Source of the DNA: Malurus cyaneus samueli
Lineage: Eukaryota > Chordata > Aves > Passeriformes > Maluridae
DNA length: 64,000 nucleotides
Direction: 5' to 3'
Assembly: GCA_009741485.1 (NCBI GenBank)
Contig: CM019218.1
Span: 40,963,894-41,027,893, forward strand
The notes beneath the pieces were generated by a model. The model was given only the letters and a program-made list of their open reading frames with translations. It did no database searches and was not told the origin of the DNA. The position numbers and the translations under genes were made by a program. Of the stretch, positions 52,571-64,000 are shown piece after piece (the first letter of the stretch is position 1; every line of letters starts with the position of its first letter).

Positions 52571-52880
52571 ATGTCAACAACATTTATATTCAGGTGTGAA
52601 TTTATCTGTAAGAATGATCTGTTTGGAGGGAGAGACTACAGATGACACCATCACTTCAGTCTGCTTTCCCACTCAGGAAATTTCAGTATTGCTCATCTTC
52701 CCCCAGTCTGCTCCATTATCACTGCAATTGTATCTGTGCCTGAAATAATGTTCCTTTTCCACACAATGCAACAAAAAATATATATATTAATGGCTAGGTG
52801 TGCCCTGTGCATATTTAGTACCACTGTATAGCATGGAGTGTGATTTCTTTTTAAAATAAAATGGTATCAAGCATTACCGG
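52571..52880 (+). other. APIP: APIP 3' UTR (short form)
   Basis: AT-rich sequence from the stop codon to just past the first AATAAA. No ORF of note. The end is approximate because cleavage sites need transcript data. Confidence 0.55.
52855..52860 (+). terminator. APIP: APIP poly(A) signal
   Basis: AATAAA 285 bases after the stop codon, the first canonical hexamer downstream. Others at about 53959 and 54039 could serve longer transcripts. Confidence 0.6.
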
Positions 52881-53619
52881 AAAAGTCAATGGACTAAAAA
52901 GACCAGAGCCTAGTGAGTTGATCTGTACGGAGATATCTGAACATCCACATTTGTTCTTCAGCTTGCGGGATCAGGTTGGATTTCAGACCATCTCAGTGGT
53001 ACTGCTTTATGGTGGGTTGGTTGGGGGTTTTGGGGGGTTTGGTTTTTCCCTTCAGCAGACTTGGCTGGTTTCACAAATTTTTTTCTTTAAAGTAAAAGCC
53101 CATTGATAATATGATCAGATTGTACTTTACATGAAGGATACTTGAAACAATTCTCACATAGTAATGTACACTTTAGTGTGCCAAAACACAGTGGTAGCAT
53201 AACATTTCAGAGGTGGAACATACAAGCAAGTTTAAAGGTACCAATACTGAGATAATCCAGTAATTTCTTGACCAAAGCAGTGCTATAATTAAACAGGATA
53301 GGCTAAAGATAAATGTCTGCTCAGGCAGCATGAGTCCAGAATAGACTTGGCTCCTCAGCCTTTATGCCCACCCTAGAGGAGGAAGCAGTGGGACAGGTTT
53401 CCAGTCAGCCCAAGCCTCTACTTTAGCAGACATTTACTGCTACAGCAATGAGGACACAGTGGCTGCCACACCTGCACAGAGCTTCCTCATGGCCCATGAG
53501 AACCATTCTAAAATTGCTCCTCAGCCCCTGCAGTTGGATAACTTAATATTCCTTTGTCTGTATATTATGAATAAATAATTTTAGAATATTTTTGCTTTTA
53601 CTTTGTTTCTCCTGTACAG

Positions 53620-53759
53620 GTTTCTTACACAATGATGGGAGTTCCAGATTTCACCCCACACTGTTGGAGCCAGAAGGGGGTGCTGATCCTCAGCTCATTG
53701 ACAAATGTCAGCAGGCACTTTTAACTGTTAAATGCATCCAAGAAAGAAAAAGGAGTTAA
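53620..53759 (+). other. Candidate 3'-terminal exon or part of a long APIP 3' UTR
   Basis: A good acceptor (a T/C-rich tract and then TGTACAG) ends at 53619. From 53622 one frame stays open for 45 codons to TAA at 53757-53759. It includes LLEPEGGADPQLIDKCQQAL and is less AT-driven than the other chance ORFs nearby. AATAAA follows at 53959-53964. I do not recognise the peptide. The frame needs a phase-1 upstream donor, which fits APIP exon 4 but not exon 6 or 7. The alternative is non-coding 3' UTR. Confidence 0.3.
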
Positions 53760-53958
53760 AAAAACCAATGACTGAACAATCATTGCAATTTAGAAATCCT
53801 GCCAAATGCCGCAGTAGGAGGAATGAAAATTCAGATGCAAAAATATTTTGAAAAACTTCGGAGAACTAATGTCGCATTTGGGTTTTGTGCCTTAAAAATT
53901 CATATTTCAACAATCTGTATTGGTTGATCGTGCTCTAATGCTACATCATTTAACTTGA

Positions 53959-53964
53959 AATAAA
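53959..53964 (+). terminator. Downstream poly(A) signal
   Basis: AATAAA about 200 bases after the candidate terminal exon. A further AATAAA lies at about 54039-54044. Either could end a long APIP transcript or the candidate exon. Confidence 0.4.
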
Positions 53965-54044
53965 TCTCCATTTCTGAAAGTTATGGTAGCTTTTATTATT
54001 TGGGGAAAAAAGCAAGGACAACTCCTTAATTAGAAATTAATAAA

Positions 54045-57000
54045 GTTAAAAGCATTGTTAAAAAGCATTGTTTGAACTGTTGATTCCTTTATACCATGTT
54101 CATGTTTATGTTTTTCTTTTTTCTTTTTTTTTTTAATGAAGCCTGTAGATTTGTATTAAATTCTCCTAATTGTCATTATAATGAGAAGGAAACATAATTT
54201 TATAGCATGTATTTTGTAGTCATTACTGAGAATCTGCTCTGGGTCTTACCTCTTTCAGTTCCTTCACTTTGAATAACAGCTTTTTGTGACCTCTGATTAG
54301 CCCCCCAAGGTAGATGTAATCAAACTGCTCATTAAAATATAGTCTCACATAATTATGACACTTAGTGTCTTCTTTCAAAATCTTCTGGAATGGCCCCCCA
54401 GTGGCATCAGTGTAAGCCTTGATTGCCCAGCTTTCTGATGGAGTACTGAGACCTCAGTCTCGAGGGTGAATTGAGCCAGGCTAAGTTCCAGCTGACCCTG
54501 TTTTCTGCTAGGGGCCATGCATTCCCACCACTTCCCTTCCATCATCTCTGGCATTTCTTTTAGCCTCCATGAGGTGATTTAGCTCTTAAACCTAAAATAA
54601 AACTACTGTGGGAGTGGGGGAAAGAAAGTTTTAAAATTATTTCCTAATAAGCCACTTGTAAAACACGGAATCAAGTCAAAGAGAACCTGACCCAGGACAG
54701 GAGAGGAGATGGCTGATGCCAGAGATGACAGACACCACATCCCCCTTTTCCTGGGGATGACAATTCAGATCAGTGTTTTCTGTACATTAGGCATGTTTGC
54801 CCTACCCTCTTGTACATAGCTCTGTACCTGCAGCGTGCAACCTTTAACCCTTAGTGGGACCTTACATCTTGTGAAATAGTGGTTGTCGCTAAGTAACTGC
54901 CGGTTGTTGGCTATCCATGTTTATTGATACATTTTTTTAATATTAGACACTTGTCACTGGTAAATATTTTGCAGTGATTCCACATCTTCTGAGTGTATGT
55001 GGACTGCAGTAAGAACTTGTGTGAAAATGCTTTTTTTTAGACCAGAGAGTGACTTTGTACAGTCTGCTTCACTTAAGCACAAAGTATCTCTGAACTGTGT
55101 TCAAGCCTTGAGAGGTGCAGCTGACCTGAAGGGAAAGTAGACTGTAATTCTCTTAGCTGTTGTTCCATGTGGATGTAGTAATAAAAATAATTCTTCACGT
55201 GACAGTCCAATTAGTCTTGAAATATAGTTGCCATCTATTTATTGTGGCATTTACCTCTTTATTTAAACTGCCTGATTTCTGCAAAAAAAGTAACTTTGTG
55301 TGGTATTCTGAGGATGATTTCAGAATAGGTAATAATATATAATCATTCCAAAAATGTCATTTGTAAGGGTAAAGAACATTTTGTATGTGATGCATTATAT
55401 ATATTGGGATATATAATGACAATAATAAAATGAACACTCACAAGGAAAGATATTTTTTACCAAATATATTCCTCTAAAGTTTTACAGTATTCATTTTCCC
55501 ATCCAGCTACAATTTGCCGCTCTGTAGCCTTTCTAAAATCTGTAAATCATCAGATTTCTATAATAGTAGTTAAGTTTTCTCAGCTAGGATTCCTAGATGC
55601 TCAAGAGTCCCATTCAATTATTTGGAAATGAGTTAAATGCACTCTTCTCATGTCTTCTCATATGAACCCTCACCAAAGAAATTAATGCCTTCACAACTTT
55701 GGTGTCTTCGTAACCCTGTGAAATGATTAGTTTCCTGAAGTGCTTAGAAAGCTCTTGCTGTTCAGCTCCAATTATGTAGGAAAATATGAAAATAGGAAAA
55801 TCTCTGTTATGATACAAAGCCTCTTAACTCACATGATTTTTAAGTCTCTTTTTCTCATGTGAATGGTAGGCTTCTAAGCCAACTAGATTTTTTCCTATGT
55901 TTGCAGCAAAGACTTGATCTTCATCAAAGCCCATTATCTAGGTTTAGTATCACCAGATAGGCTTGTGGCAAAATGACATAATTCCCATTTCAAATGGCTC
56001 ATCCAAAAAGCTAAGTTCAAACATTTCTCAATAAAAGTAACTTCCTAGCAAACATCCTTCTTGCTTTCCAAGAAGGAAATAAAACTGCAGAATACAGGAT
56101 CTTGTTAAAAGACAAAACTCTTAACCTAACTGTAAGCAGTTATGATGCCAATATATGTTCTGTTGTGAATGCTGTAATGCCTGAACAGCTGGCATCTTAT
56201 TTCCTTTAACCCTGAAATCGTAATTTAAAAATTAACATTTTAAAAGCCCACTGGGTATTGGAACAATACAAATGAGCCATTAGCCTTCCTCTAGCTTTTT
56301 TTTTTTTGCCACAGTTTTTGACAAACAGTTTTGTAACAATGTTTGCTTTTATAGAAGATGGCAAATTGGAAAAAAAGATCCCTGGAACACTCTAGATGGA
56401 TTACTCTTATATTGAGGTGTAGAAGAAAATACGTAGTTTAATGTATATACATAGTTTACAATATATAGTTTAATCCTTCCTGATTTCAAAATAGTTAAAA
56501 AACCTCTCAGCTGATACAATTTTAGGGATTTCTGCTGAAGGGAGTTATCTCTACAGATTCATAAACAATAAAAAGATTAGGAAAATGCTTCAATTTTCAA
56601 GCCACTTTGTATTTAAGTTTAGTTCTAAGGGGAGGTGAAACCTTGCAGGCTTTGTTTTTGTTTTGTTTTCCTACCCATTAGGGGAAATAGAAGTTGTGCT
56701 TTACAGAGCCAGGTTGTGTCCAAGGACAGCCCTGTGAGCTGAGACAGACTGTTTGCAAGTAGAGGTGACTGTGACTGTACTTTGCTGCCAGCTAATGTAA
56801 GCCTCCATGAATCTGGATGTTTGCTTAAATTTCAAGTCAGCTTAATGTTAAAAGTTTAATGTTACTCCAGAAGAATGCTACCTGACCTGATTTTTAAAAG
56901 AGCGGGTTTCTAAGTTCCTGAGTCTGAAAAACAGCTCTCAGGCATTTATCCTGGTACTGCCCAAGGTTTTGCTGCAGAAAACAGATGGTAAATAAAATCT

Positions 57001-60000
57001 AATTTTTGGTTTACTTGATTAGTACAGTATTTCTGCTAAATACGAGTGCTAGGGTTTCAGCACTATTGCAACATTATTTTGGAGGTGAAACCTCCAGTGG
57101 AACCACAGCCATTGCCTATTTCTTAGGATTTTAATCTCTTGAAATCAAAAGCAATTCCAAATACTATTTTTTTTAAATTTTCTGTAGTCTTCAGACCTAA
57201 TCTAGCATCTGCTAGTTTTTGTTAGAGCACTCAAAAGAAAACAAATGACTGCCTAATGCTCAGTACAAAAAAAAAATGGATTGAGCATGTTTATCTGGAT
57301 GGGGAATCATGGAGGTGGATACACTCTGAGTAGCATTTACACTCTCTCTGTACTTACATGTGTGTCTTGGGTTTTTTAACTCTTAGATACTGTGCTGTTG
57401 TGCTAGCAAGTTTCTCCCATCTATGACAGATAAAATTACAGGCTAATCTCCAGAAACCAGATCAACAAGAATTTATTTAAGTAGTTAAGCATAAATTCTC
57501 TCTTCTTAATGAGCCTCAGATTAGCTTCAATTTCTCTGATGGTAATTTCTGTTTATTACAAACAGAATACAGTGGGTATAGAAGAAAGAATAGGTCTTAT
57601 ATTTAAAACAAAGAACTGAAAGTCTAGGTTTTGTGGCTGATTCAACTGTTACCTTAAGGTCATGCCTTGAACAGTTCACTTTGATGGGAGTTTCAAAAGA
57701 GCTTGAATGAATCAGATACTACCCTAAATCCCATTGGAAAGTAAGGGGATTAATTTCATTAGGCTCCTTTCTTAAATCCAAGTATATAGCTGTCTTAGTT
57801 TTGATCAGAGGTTAAAAAAAAAAAAAATCAAAAATGGTGAGGGTCACCTTGAGTACAAGCTGCCAGCTTATCACTAGTGTGTCCCAGTTTGATATCAAAT
57901 ATTAACTGGTACTTCTTTTTCCCCATATTAGAAACCCGTAGTTAAGAAAAAGGTTACATAATTCGATTTCACCTAGAAGGAATTTATAAACCTGAGAAAT
58001 CAGGAACTGAGCTGTCCTGCTTACTCAGATGTACATTAAGACTATCACAAGTAACACAGCACAATTTTTGTGGCTTCAGTTTCTCCCCTCCCAAAGGATA
58101 CCAGCTCTCTGCCTTTCCAGATCAAGCCTCTGTCTTAGGATTTTAGTTCCTGTTCCCAGACAAAGCAAGTTACCCTGACAGTCCCCATCTCAGTGCAGTT
58201 CCTGAGAACATCACTGCAATAAGGAAAATATGTGAATGATGATGGCACATTACCTGGACTCAGCAGTTTGCTGGGCATTTAGCACTAATTATTTAATTTC
58301 TTTTTGCTTTGTGCTTTGTCTCATTTCCGTGTTTTATTCCATTTTAATCCTGTTTTTCTATAAGATTCTCCTCCTTGTGTTTTCCTTACAATCTTTGAAA
58401 CCAAATGTAAACTTCGGACCATTTGCATTCTGGTTGAACTTTCAAACCCAGGAATATTTTTGTGTTAGGAAATTCTTTCCTGATTCATCTGCTACATCCC
58501 TGACATATCTGGGCATGTCCTGTTATTGTCTGTTTGCAAAATTTTGGTACTTAAAACAGTTAATGTGCCTTTTGTATCTCAGACACACTAGGATTTTGCA
58601 AGCAAGTGTCTGTTGATTGCAAGAGCATATGAGCAAGTATGAGACTAATTTCCTGTTAAGGAGTCGCTACATTAAAAGGATATTTGCATAATCATAGACT
58701 AAGATAATGTAGGGAAAACCCCTGAGATCATTCTGCTGCCAGGATTAAGCCAAGCCCAACATGTAATTTATTTGAATGCATGAAAGCTGCTTCTTATCGT
58801 TCCCTTCTATCTCAAGTCTCCAAGCACTTTAGTTGGCAGCAGCAGGCTCTAACTCCTCCTGGGTAATTCATTATCCTCAACAACTTTTAAAAGGGTTATT
58901 TTAAGTTTAACTTAACAGTCCCTGCAACTTAATTAATATAATAAAAAAATTATTCCTTTTATGACTTCTGTCATGTGTTCAAAATCAAGATACAGCATCT
59001 TCTTGGGTCATCATTTTATCTGATGTCCTCGCCTTCAGGTTATGATAACTTCAGAAATACTGCATGCACCACAAAAACAGGGGTTTGGGACTACACCTAT
59101 GAAAAACATAGCCAAAACCAATGAGATTTCATAATGCAGGTACTTTTTTCAACTTGTATATAAAGAGTGTCCACATAGGAGTTTAGCAGAAGGGTCTCAG
59201 GAGAAAGTAGATTAGGAATGAAAAATGAAGGCACCTACCAGTGCTGCTTCTGAACAGATTAATACATAGGGCTGGAGGTTCCTGATTTCTGTTTTAAATT
59301 CAAGTACATTTTAAGTTTTTATTTGAAGAATCTCATTGTCAAAGTAAAGAATTTGTCACACTTGCCACCTAGTTCTTCCTCCAGGTAAACATGCATAGAG
59401 GCTTATGGCTAGGGTGCTGTAGCAGTATCTGAAAAGTTACTTGTTTTTTAACTCAGCTTGGATGAGTACATTATTTGAACCCGAAAGTCCAGTTGCCAGG
59501 AAAAAAAAAAGCAAAACAATCCCAAGGCTGCTGTCATGCTTGCTTGCCATGGTGAAAACAAACGGGAATAGAAAGGGTTGTGGAGGTGTAGCAAGAGGGC
59601 AGCTGCTGTTTCTGAAAGCAGCCCAGGGAGGAGAACACATTCAGCAGCACTTCAGGGGCAGCTCAGGCTATCAAGCCTCCAGCCATGGCATAAGAGGGGA
59701 GTAAGGTTTCAGGTGAGGGAAGAGCAAATATTATGATAACAAATTATTTAATTGCAGGAAAGGCAAGAAGGGAGAATATAATTAAGGTCTCAGACACCTA
59801 AATAAGAAAGCATCTAGTAGCAGTGGTAGCAACTTTAGCAGATAAGCACAGTTAAACAAATAGAATCATGATCACTGTGTACTTCAGTTTAAACCCTAAT
59901 AAAACACTTCCACTCTACTAGAAAATTGTACCACATTTTGCTATAACTATGATTAAAACAGAACAGCTCCAGTAGCCCAAACATTTGGTTCAATATTATT

Positions 60001-63000
60001 AATAAAAGAGTCATATACTAACCTACATTCAGATGTATTGTCCTGTTTGAAACTTCTAGTCCTAAGTAAGGAAGACTGCTATATATGAGGAAGAAGGTCT
60101 GGACATTTTAAGTAATTCATACAGCACCGATTCTTACTGAATTTTTGAAATGTTAAAGGAAAAACTACACAATACTGAAAATTAGGAACTAATTCCTTTC
60201 AGAGCAGAAGAGAACAAAGGCTGGTGGAGTAGACAATGGTGTGACCCGAGTGTAACCTCTAATGTAACTCGAAACTCACATTGCACAAAATGAATTACCA
60301 AAGAAAATGACAATACATTGCAACCTGTTCCCATGGGGAGACACTGGGCTGGAGACAGTTATCCCAGCTGTATTTAATGTCTCTCCATAAAATATAATCT
60401 CTGTTTTACTCCAACTTGATAAAGGTTCCCAAGATGAAACAGTGAGACCAAAATTATGGCATTATGCCATACAACAGCATTATGAAAGCACGAGCTTTCC
60501 CTTATCGTCTTTCTGTGCATTTGGAAACCTGCACAGAAATCTATATGAAGAAATTTATCAGAAGGTTTAATCTCTTGGGGGAAAAAAATCCTGGGACTAC
60601 TTTGCTTATTTCCTTTATTATTAATGATAGGCCGTTCATAGCTTCACTTCCAAACTGCAGCATTCCAATCTGTCTTACCGATCTTTACGGGTCTCCAATT
60701 TTTCCTCTCGTACCAAAACCAGAACTGATCCTAACAACGTAGGGGACAGTTTTACAAAGATTTCTTCATAGAAGAAGTGCCCACACACGAGAGAACTGCT
60801 TCAAGATGAAAGAAGGAATACAGAATATTCATATGTGGTAAAAAGCATTCCATCATGAGCAAAAGGAATGAGCACAGGATTCCTGAACAGAGGAATAGAG
60901 GGCAATGAACAGAAAGGGGCACACTAAAAGCAGAAAGGGGCATGCTAAAAGCAATAGGTAATCAGTGTTAAAACATCAGAAAATGAAAGTAATAGAACAG
61001 GCATCACTAAAATGCTGTTAGCCAGGAGAGCTTAAAGCCAGGACAGTTTCATGAGCCGTATTTTTACATCTTGCCATCTCTTGCATTGAAAATATAATTT
61101 TTAATATTACTAATTAATTAGATGGACTAGACAAAACAGTGACTTGAGAAGAAAGATGTTATCACTCTGAATGTGTCCCTCTTCTTCCTTCTTTGCCCAG
61201 CTTCATATGCTGAGCATGATGCCATATGGCATGGGACATGTCTTTGGTCATTTGCGGTCACCTGTCCTGGCTGTGTCCCCTCCCAGCTCCTTGTGCACCC
61301 CCAGCCTCCTCCCTGGGGTGGGGTGGGGCGAGGAGGCCTCAGTTCCATGTAACCCAGCTGAGCATTAACAAAAAACACCTCAGTATTATCAGCAGTGTTT
61401 CCAGCACAAATCCAAAACACAGAGCTGTACCAATGACTATGAAGAAAATGAAACCTATCCCAGCTGACATCAGCACAAAGACAAAGGTGTGACTTCCAGC
61501 TAGGTACAAATGAATTCCTGTTCAGAGAAGTAGTATCAGGTGTTGGACTCTTCTGTGATCCACCTAAGCTCTGCCGATGTTTTGTTCTTCCTTACGCATC
61601 TTTCAAGCATTAATAGCTTTAAAGTGCTATCCACAAAAAGGAGGTAGGTTTCTGATACCTCTAATGAACTGCCTTGCAAAAATTTTGTTTTCAAAGGCAG
61701 AAGAAAATTTACATTTTCTTAAATGCAAGCTGTATATGAAGTAAAATAAGAAACCAGAAGCACACAACACGAACAACAGGAGGTCTTTAATCTTGAGCCA
61801 TATCTGGGTGTTAGACTGAACAGGGCAGAAGAGCAGCCTCCTCCTCTTTGAGAAATCTCAACCTAGAATCCATTCCTAAAGGTGCATGACTAAGCACTGT
61901 CTTCGAATAAAATGCAACCAGGGATTATTATTATTTTTCCTGAGGAGAAGGAAGTACCAGCTGCATCAAGCTGTATCCAAGACAGCTATTCAGAATTATG
62001 AAAACCTGGTACCCTTTTGTAATGAGGAGGTGCAACCAAATTTCTCCCTTCTCAAGACAAGAGCTAAAACTTTAGTAATTCTAAATTTGGAGAGAGTACT
62101 CTCATTCCTTTTGGCTGAAAATGCTGTGAAACTATTGACTAGCTCAGAAAGTGGTAGCAGTGGGATATATGAAACCTCAAGCAACCAAGAGATCATTTAC
62201 ATTGCACAGGGGAGTCTTGAATCTCACTCCGTGTTTAGTTTTTAGAAAGATGCCTGAATCTGTGGCCTACTTCTTTCTTTTTTAGCTTTTTCCAGAGGAA
62301 GATGGGTAAGAAGAAGGAAGTTAAAATTCTGTCATTCAGCAAAGCTTTTGTCATGGGAGATGCAGGGATTAGAACCCTCCAGAAGAAGGAGTCACCGTGT
62401 ACTGTGTACTGGAAATTCTTGAATGAGTGCCATCTATATAAAATGGAATTTTAAAAGCTTCTTTTCTGTGCTACTCATGAAACACATTTCATTTAGAGTC
62501 TGATCCAGATGTGCTCACAATCTCCAAAGATGATATATCAAGATTTTGGCTCCTGGAACAGTTTAGGTTTGATGCATGTGCTTGGTTATTGAAGGCTTTT
62601 GCTTATTGTACACAATTCTAGAAGAAATTTAGATGACAAGGAAAAAAACCAATGGCTTACATATCTCTAACAGAAATACTTAGGATGCTTGAGAAAAGTC
62701 CTTCATGCTTGACATGGAGGTTTGAATAGGTACTTGAGAATAATTGAGAATAATAATAAGAAATTAGCGATTACAGATTCCAGGCCACCCTTTTAACAAA
62801 AACCTCTCTTGCTTTCCATGTTTCTTATGATCTTCTTTTGGTCCAATCATTCATCTCAGCAAATTTTTCATTTTTCAAATTAGTACCCTTTAATAAACAC
62901 ACCTCTGTAATTTGCATTGATAATCCTTTTCCCTAGAAGAGTGGGTGTTGCTGCAGGAACATGTCCAGAAGCTGCTCTCCAACCAGTTACTGCTCAAAAA

Positions 63001-64000
63001 AACACCATGCCAGTAGCTATTATGACTCAATAACAGATTGAAATCTCTTGTTATGTGTTAATATGGGATAACAACTCCCTTAGAATTTCCATTAATAATG
63101 AAGCATCTTAACAAAATACAGACAGAAAAACAGCTGCTGTGAACTTCTAGTAGGTACTATTTCTGCAAGATCTCTGTGTTGCATTAGCACTCAAGACACT
63201 GAATCCCAAACATCCAGACAACCAGAAAAACATCATAACAAGCCCAAATCAACTGCTGACATGTGCAAAAACGGGTAAATGCCCTTTCAAGATAATACAG
63301 TGACACAGATACACGATGCCTTTGTGAATTTGGGAGAGTTACAGTATTAAAGGTCTGCCTAGAAAGGGGTCCCTTTGAATGTGCGGTGTGAGAAGAAGGG
63401 AGATTGTTGTATCATGTAACAGCATCCCTACAAATGGTGGAGACTTCTAGTCTAAAATAAGTGGTTTAATACAGGTAAGTTTGAATCTTGGAATACAAGC
63501 ATACACTTTAGGATTTGAATAAACAACCTCATATTCATACCCTACTTGATTTTGATAGTGACCCTTGTGTAGAAAAAACATGGTTCTTTTTGTTGACATG
63601 CAACCATAAATGCTAAAACCCATTGAAAAAACCTATTCATTCAAAAATTCTTTCGAAAAATTGACAAAAAATGGTTCTTTCTTTAATTTTTAGAAAGCCT
63701 AAAAATCAAATTTTTGCTCTTATCAGTCAAATATTCACTTCCATATTAGAAACTCAGTATCTAATTATTAGATGCACTGGGTATTTAATTTCCACTCTCA
63801 TTAAAAGAAGCTGATTCCATCTTGCTGTCTGAACTAAAAGTTGATGTTTGGAGAGGTAAAGTCACCCAAAGTACAAGGACAGCAGACCTTTTGCTTTGTA
63901 AATCAGATAGAGCATATATTTCATCTTGTCCTCAAAAAACCTGTCCTCAACCAAATCATTTGCCGCACAGGAGGGCAACAAAACAGAAAGACTGTTTGAT
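54045..64000. other. Intergenic DNA downstream of APIP
   Basis: About 10 kb, AT-rich. No exon with splice sites and recognisable protein on either strand, including no ETS domain of the neighbour EHF expected from synteny. A stretch near 58685-58740 faintly resembles a very decayed antisense CR1 end. The 21-bp duplication at 60910 is the only clear repeat. Confidence 0.6.
60910..60951. repeat. 21-bp tandem duplication
   Basis: CAGAAAGGGGCACACTAAAA and G, then the same unit with two changes (CATGCT for CACACT), in the intergenic region right of APIP. Confidence 0.85.

Noticed and set aside
55614..55817. Minus-strand frame considered as a piece of EHF
   Set aside because: No ETS-domain residues and no splice sites; synteny suggests EHF lies further right.
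58236..58616. 126-codon Phe/Leu-rich frame, plus strand
   Set aside because: AT-rich sequence gives hydrophobic codons by chance; no splice sites, homology or promoter.
61886..62245. 119-codon frame, plus strand
   Set aside because: No recognisable domain, no upstream exon or promoter, and composition like its surroundings.

Overview
This window is nuclear DNA of a bird. It holds two complete multi-exon genes with GT-AG introns, and its main interspersed repeats are CR1 LINE fragments, one ending in the CR1 3' octamer (ATTCTATG repeated). I cannot fix the order or species. One base (2692) is an N.

Layout: 1-7.5 kb is intergenic DNA beyond the 3' end of PDHX, with a CR1 fragment that still encodes a piece of reverse transcriptase, a CpG-rich patch near 6.3 kb and another CR1. 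7.8-40.0 kb is PDHX on the minus strand: 11 coding exons, 501 codons plus stop, encoding the E3-binding protein (component X) of the mitochondrial pyruvate dehydrogenase complex. About 39.7-40.5 kb is a CpG-rich head-to-head promoter with 392 bp between the two start codons. 40.4-52.6 kb is APIP on the plus strand: 7 coding exons, 233 codons plus stop, encoding methylthioribulose-1-phosphate dehydratase of the methionine salvage pathway. About 54-64 kb is AT-rich intergenic DNA with no convincing gene. The PDHX-APIP head-to-head order matches the arrangement known in human 11p13, where EHF and CD44 flank the pair; neither flanking gene is visible here.

I assembled all 18 coding exons by hand. 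Every junction keeps the reading frame, and the products align end to end with the known families. PDHX lacks the E2 catalytic histidine, as expected for an E3-binding protein. APIP keeps its zinc ligands and active-site residues.

The most informative non-genic feature is a 771-bp solo-LTR-like element (44496-45266) in APIP intron 2. It starts TG, ends CA, is flanked by a 5-bp duplication (GTTGG), and sits inside an older antisense CR1 whose sequence becomes continuous when the element is removed. A possible unannotated terminal exon lies 1 kb past the APIP stop (53620-53759). I found no CRISPR array, tRNA, rRNA or operon, and no clear evidence of a wholly new biological system.
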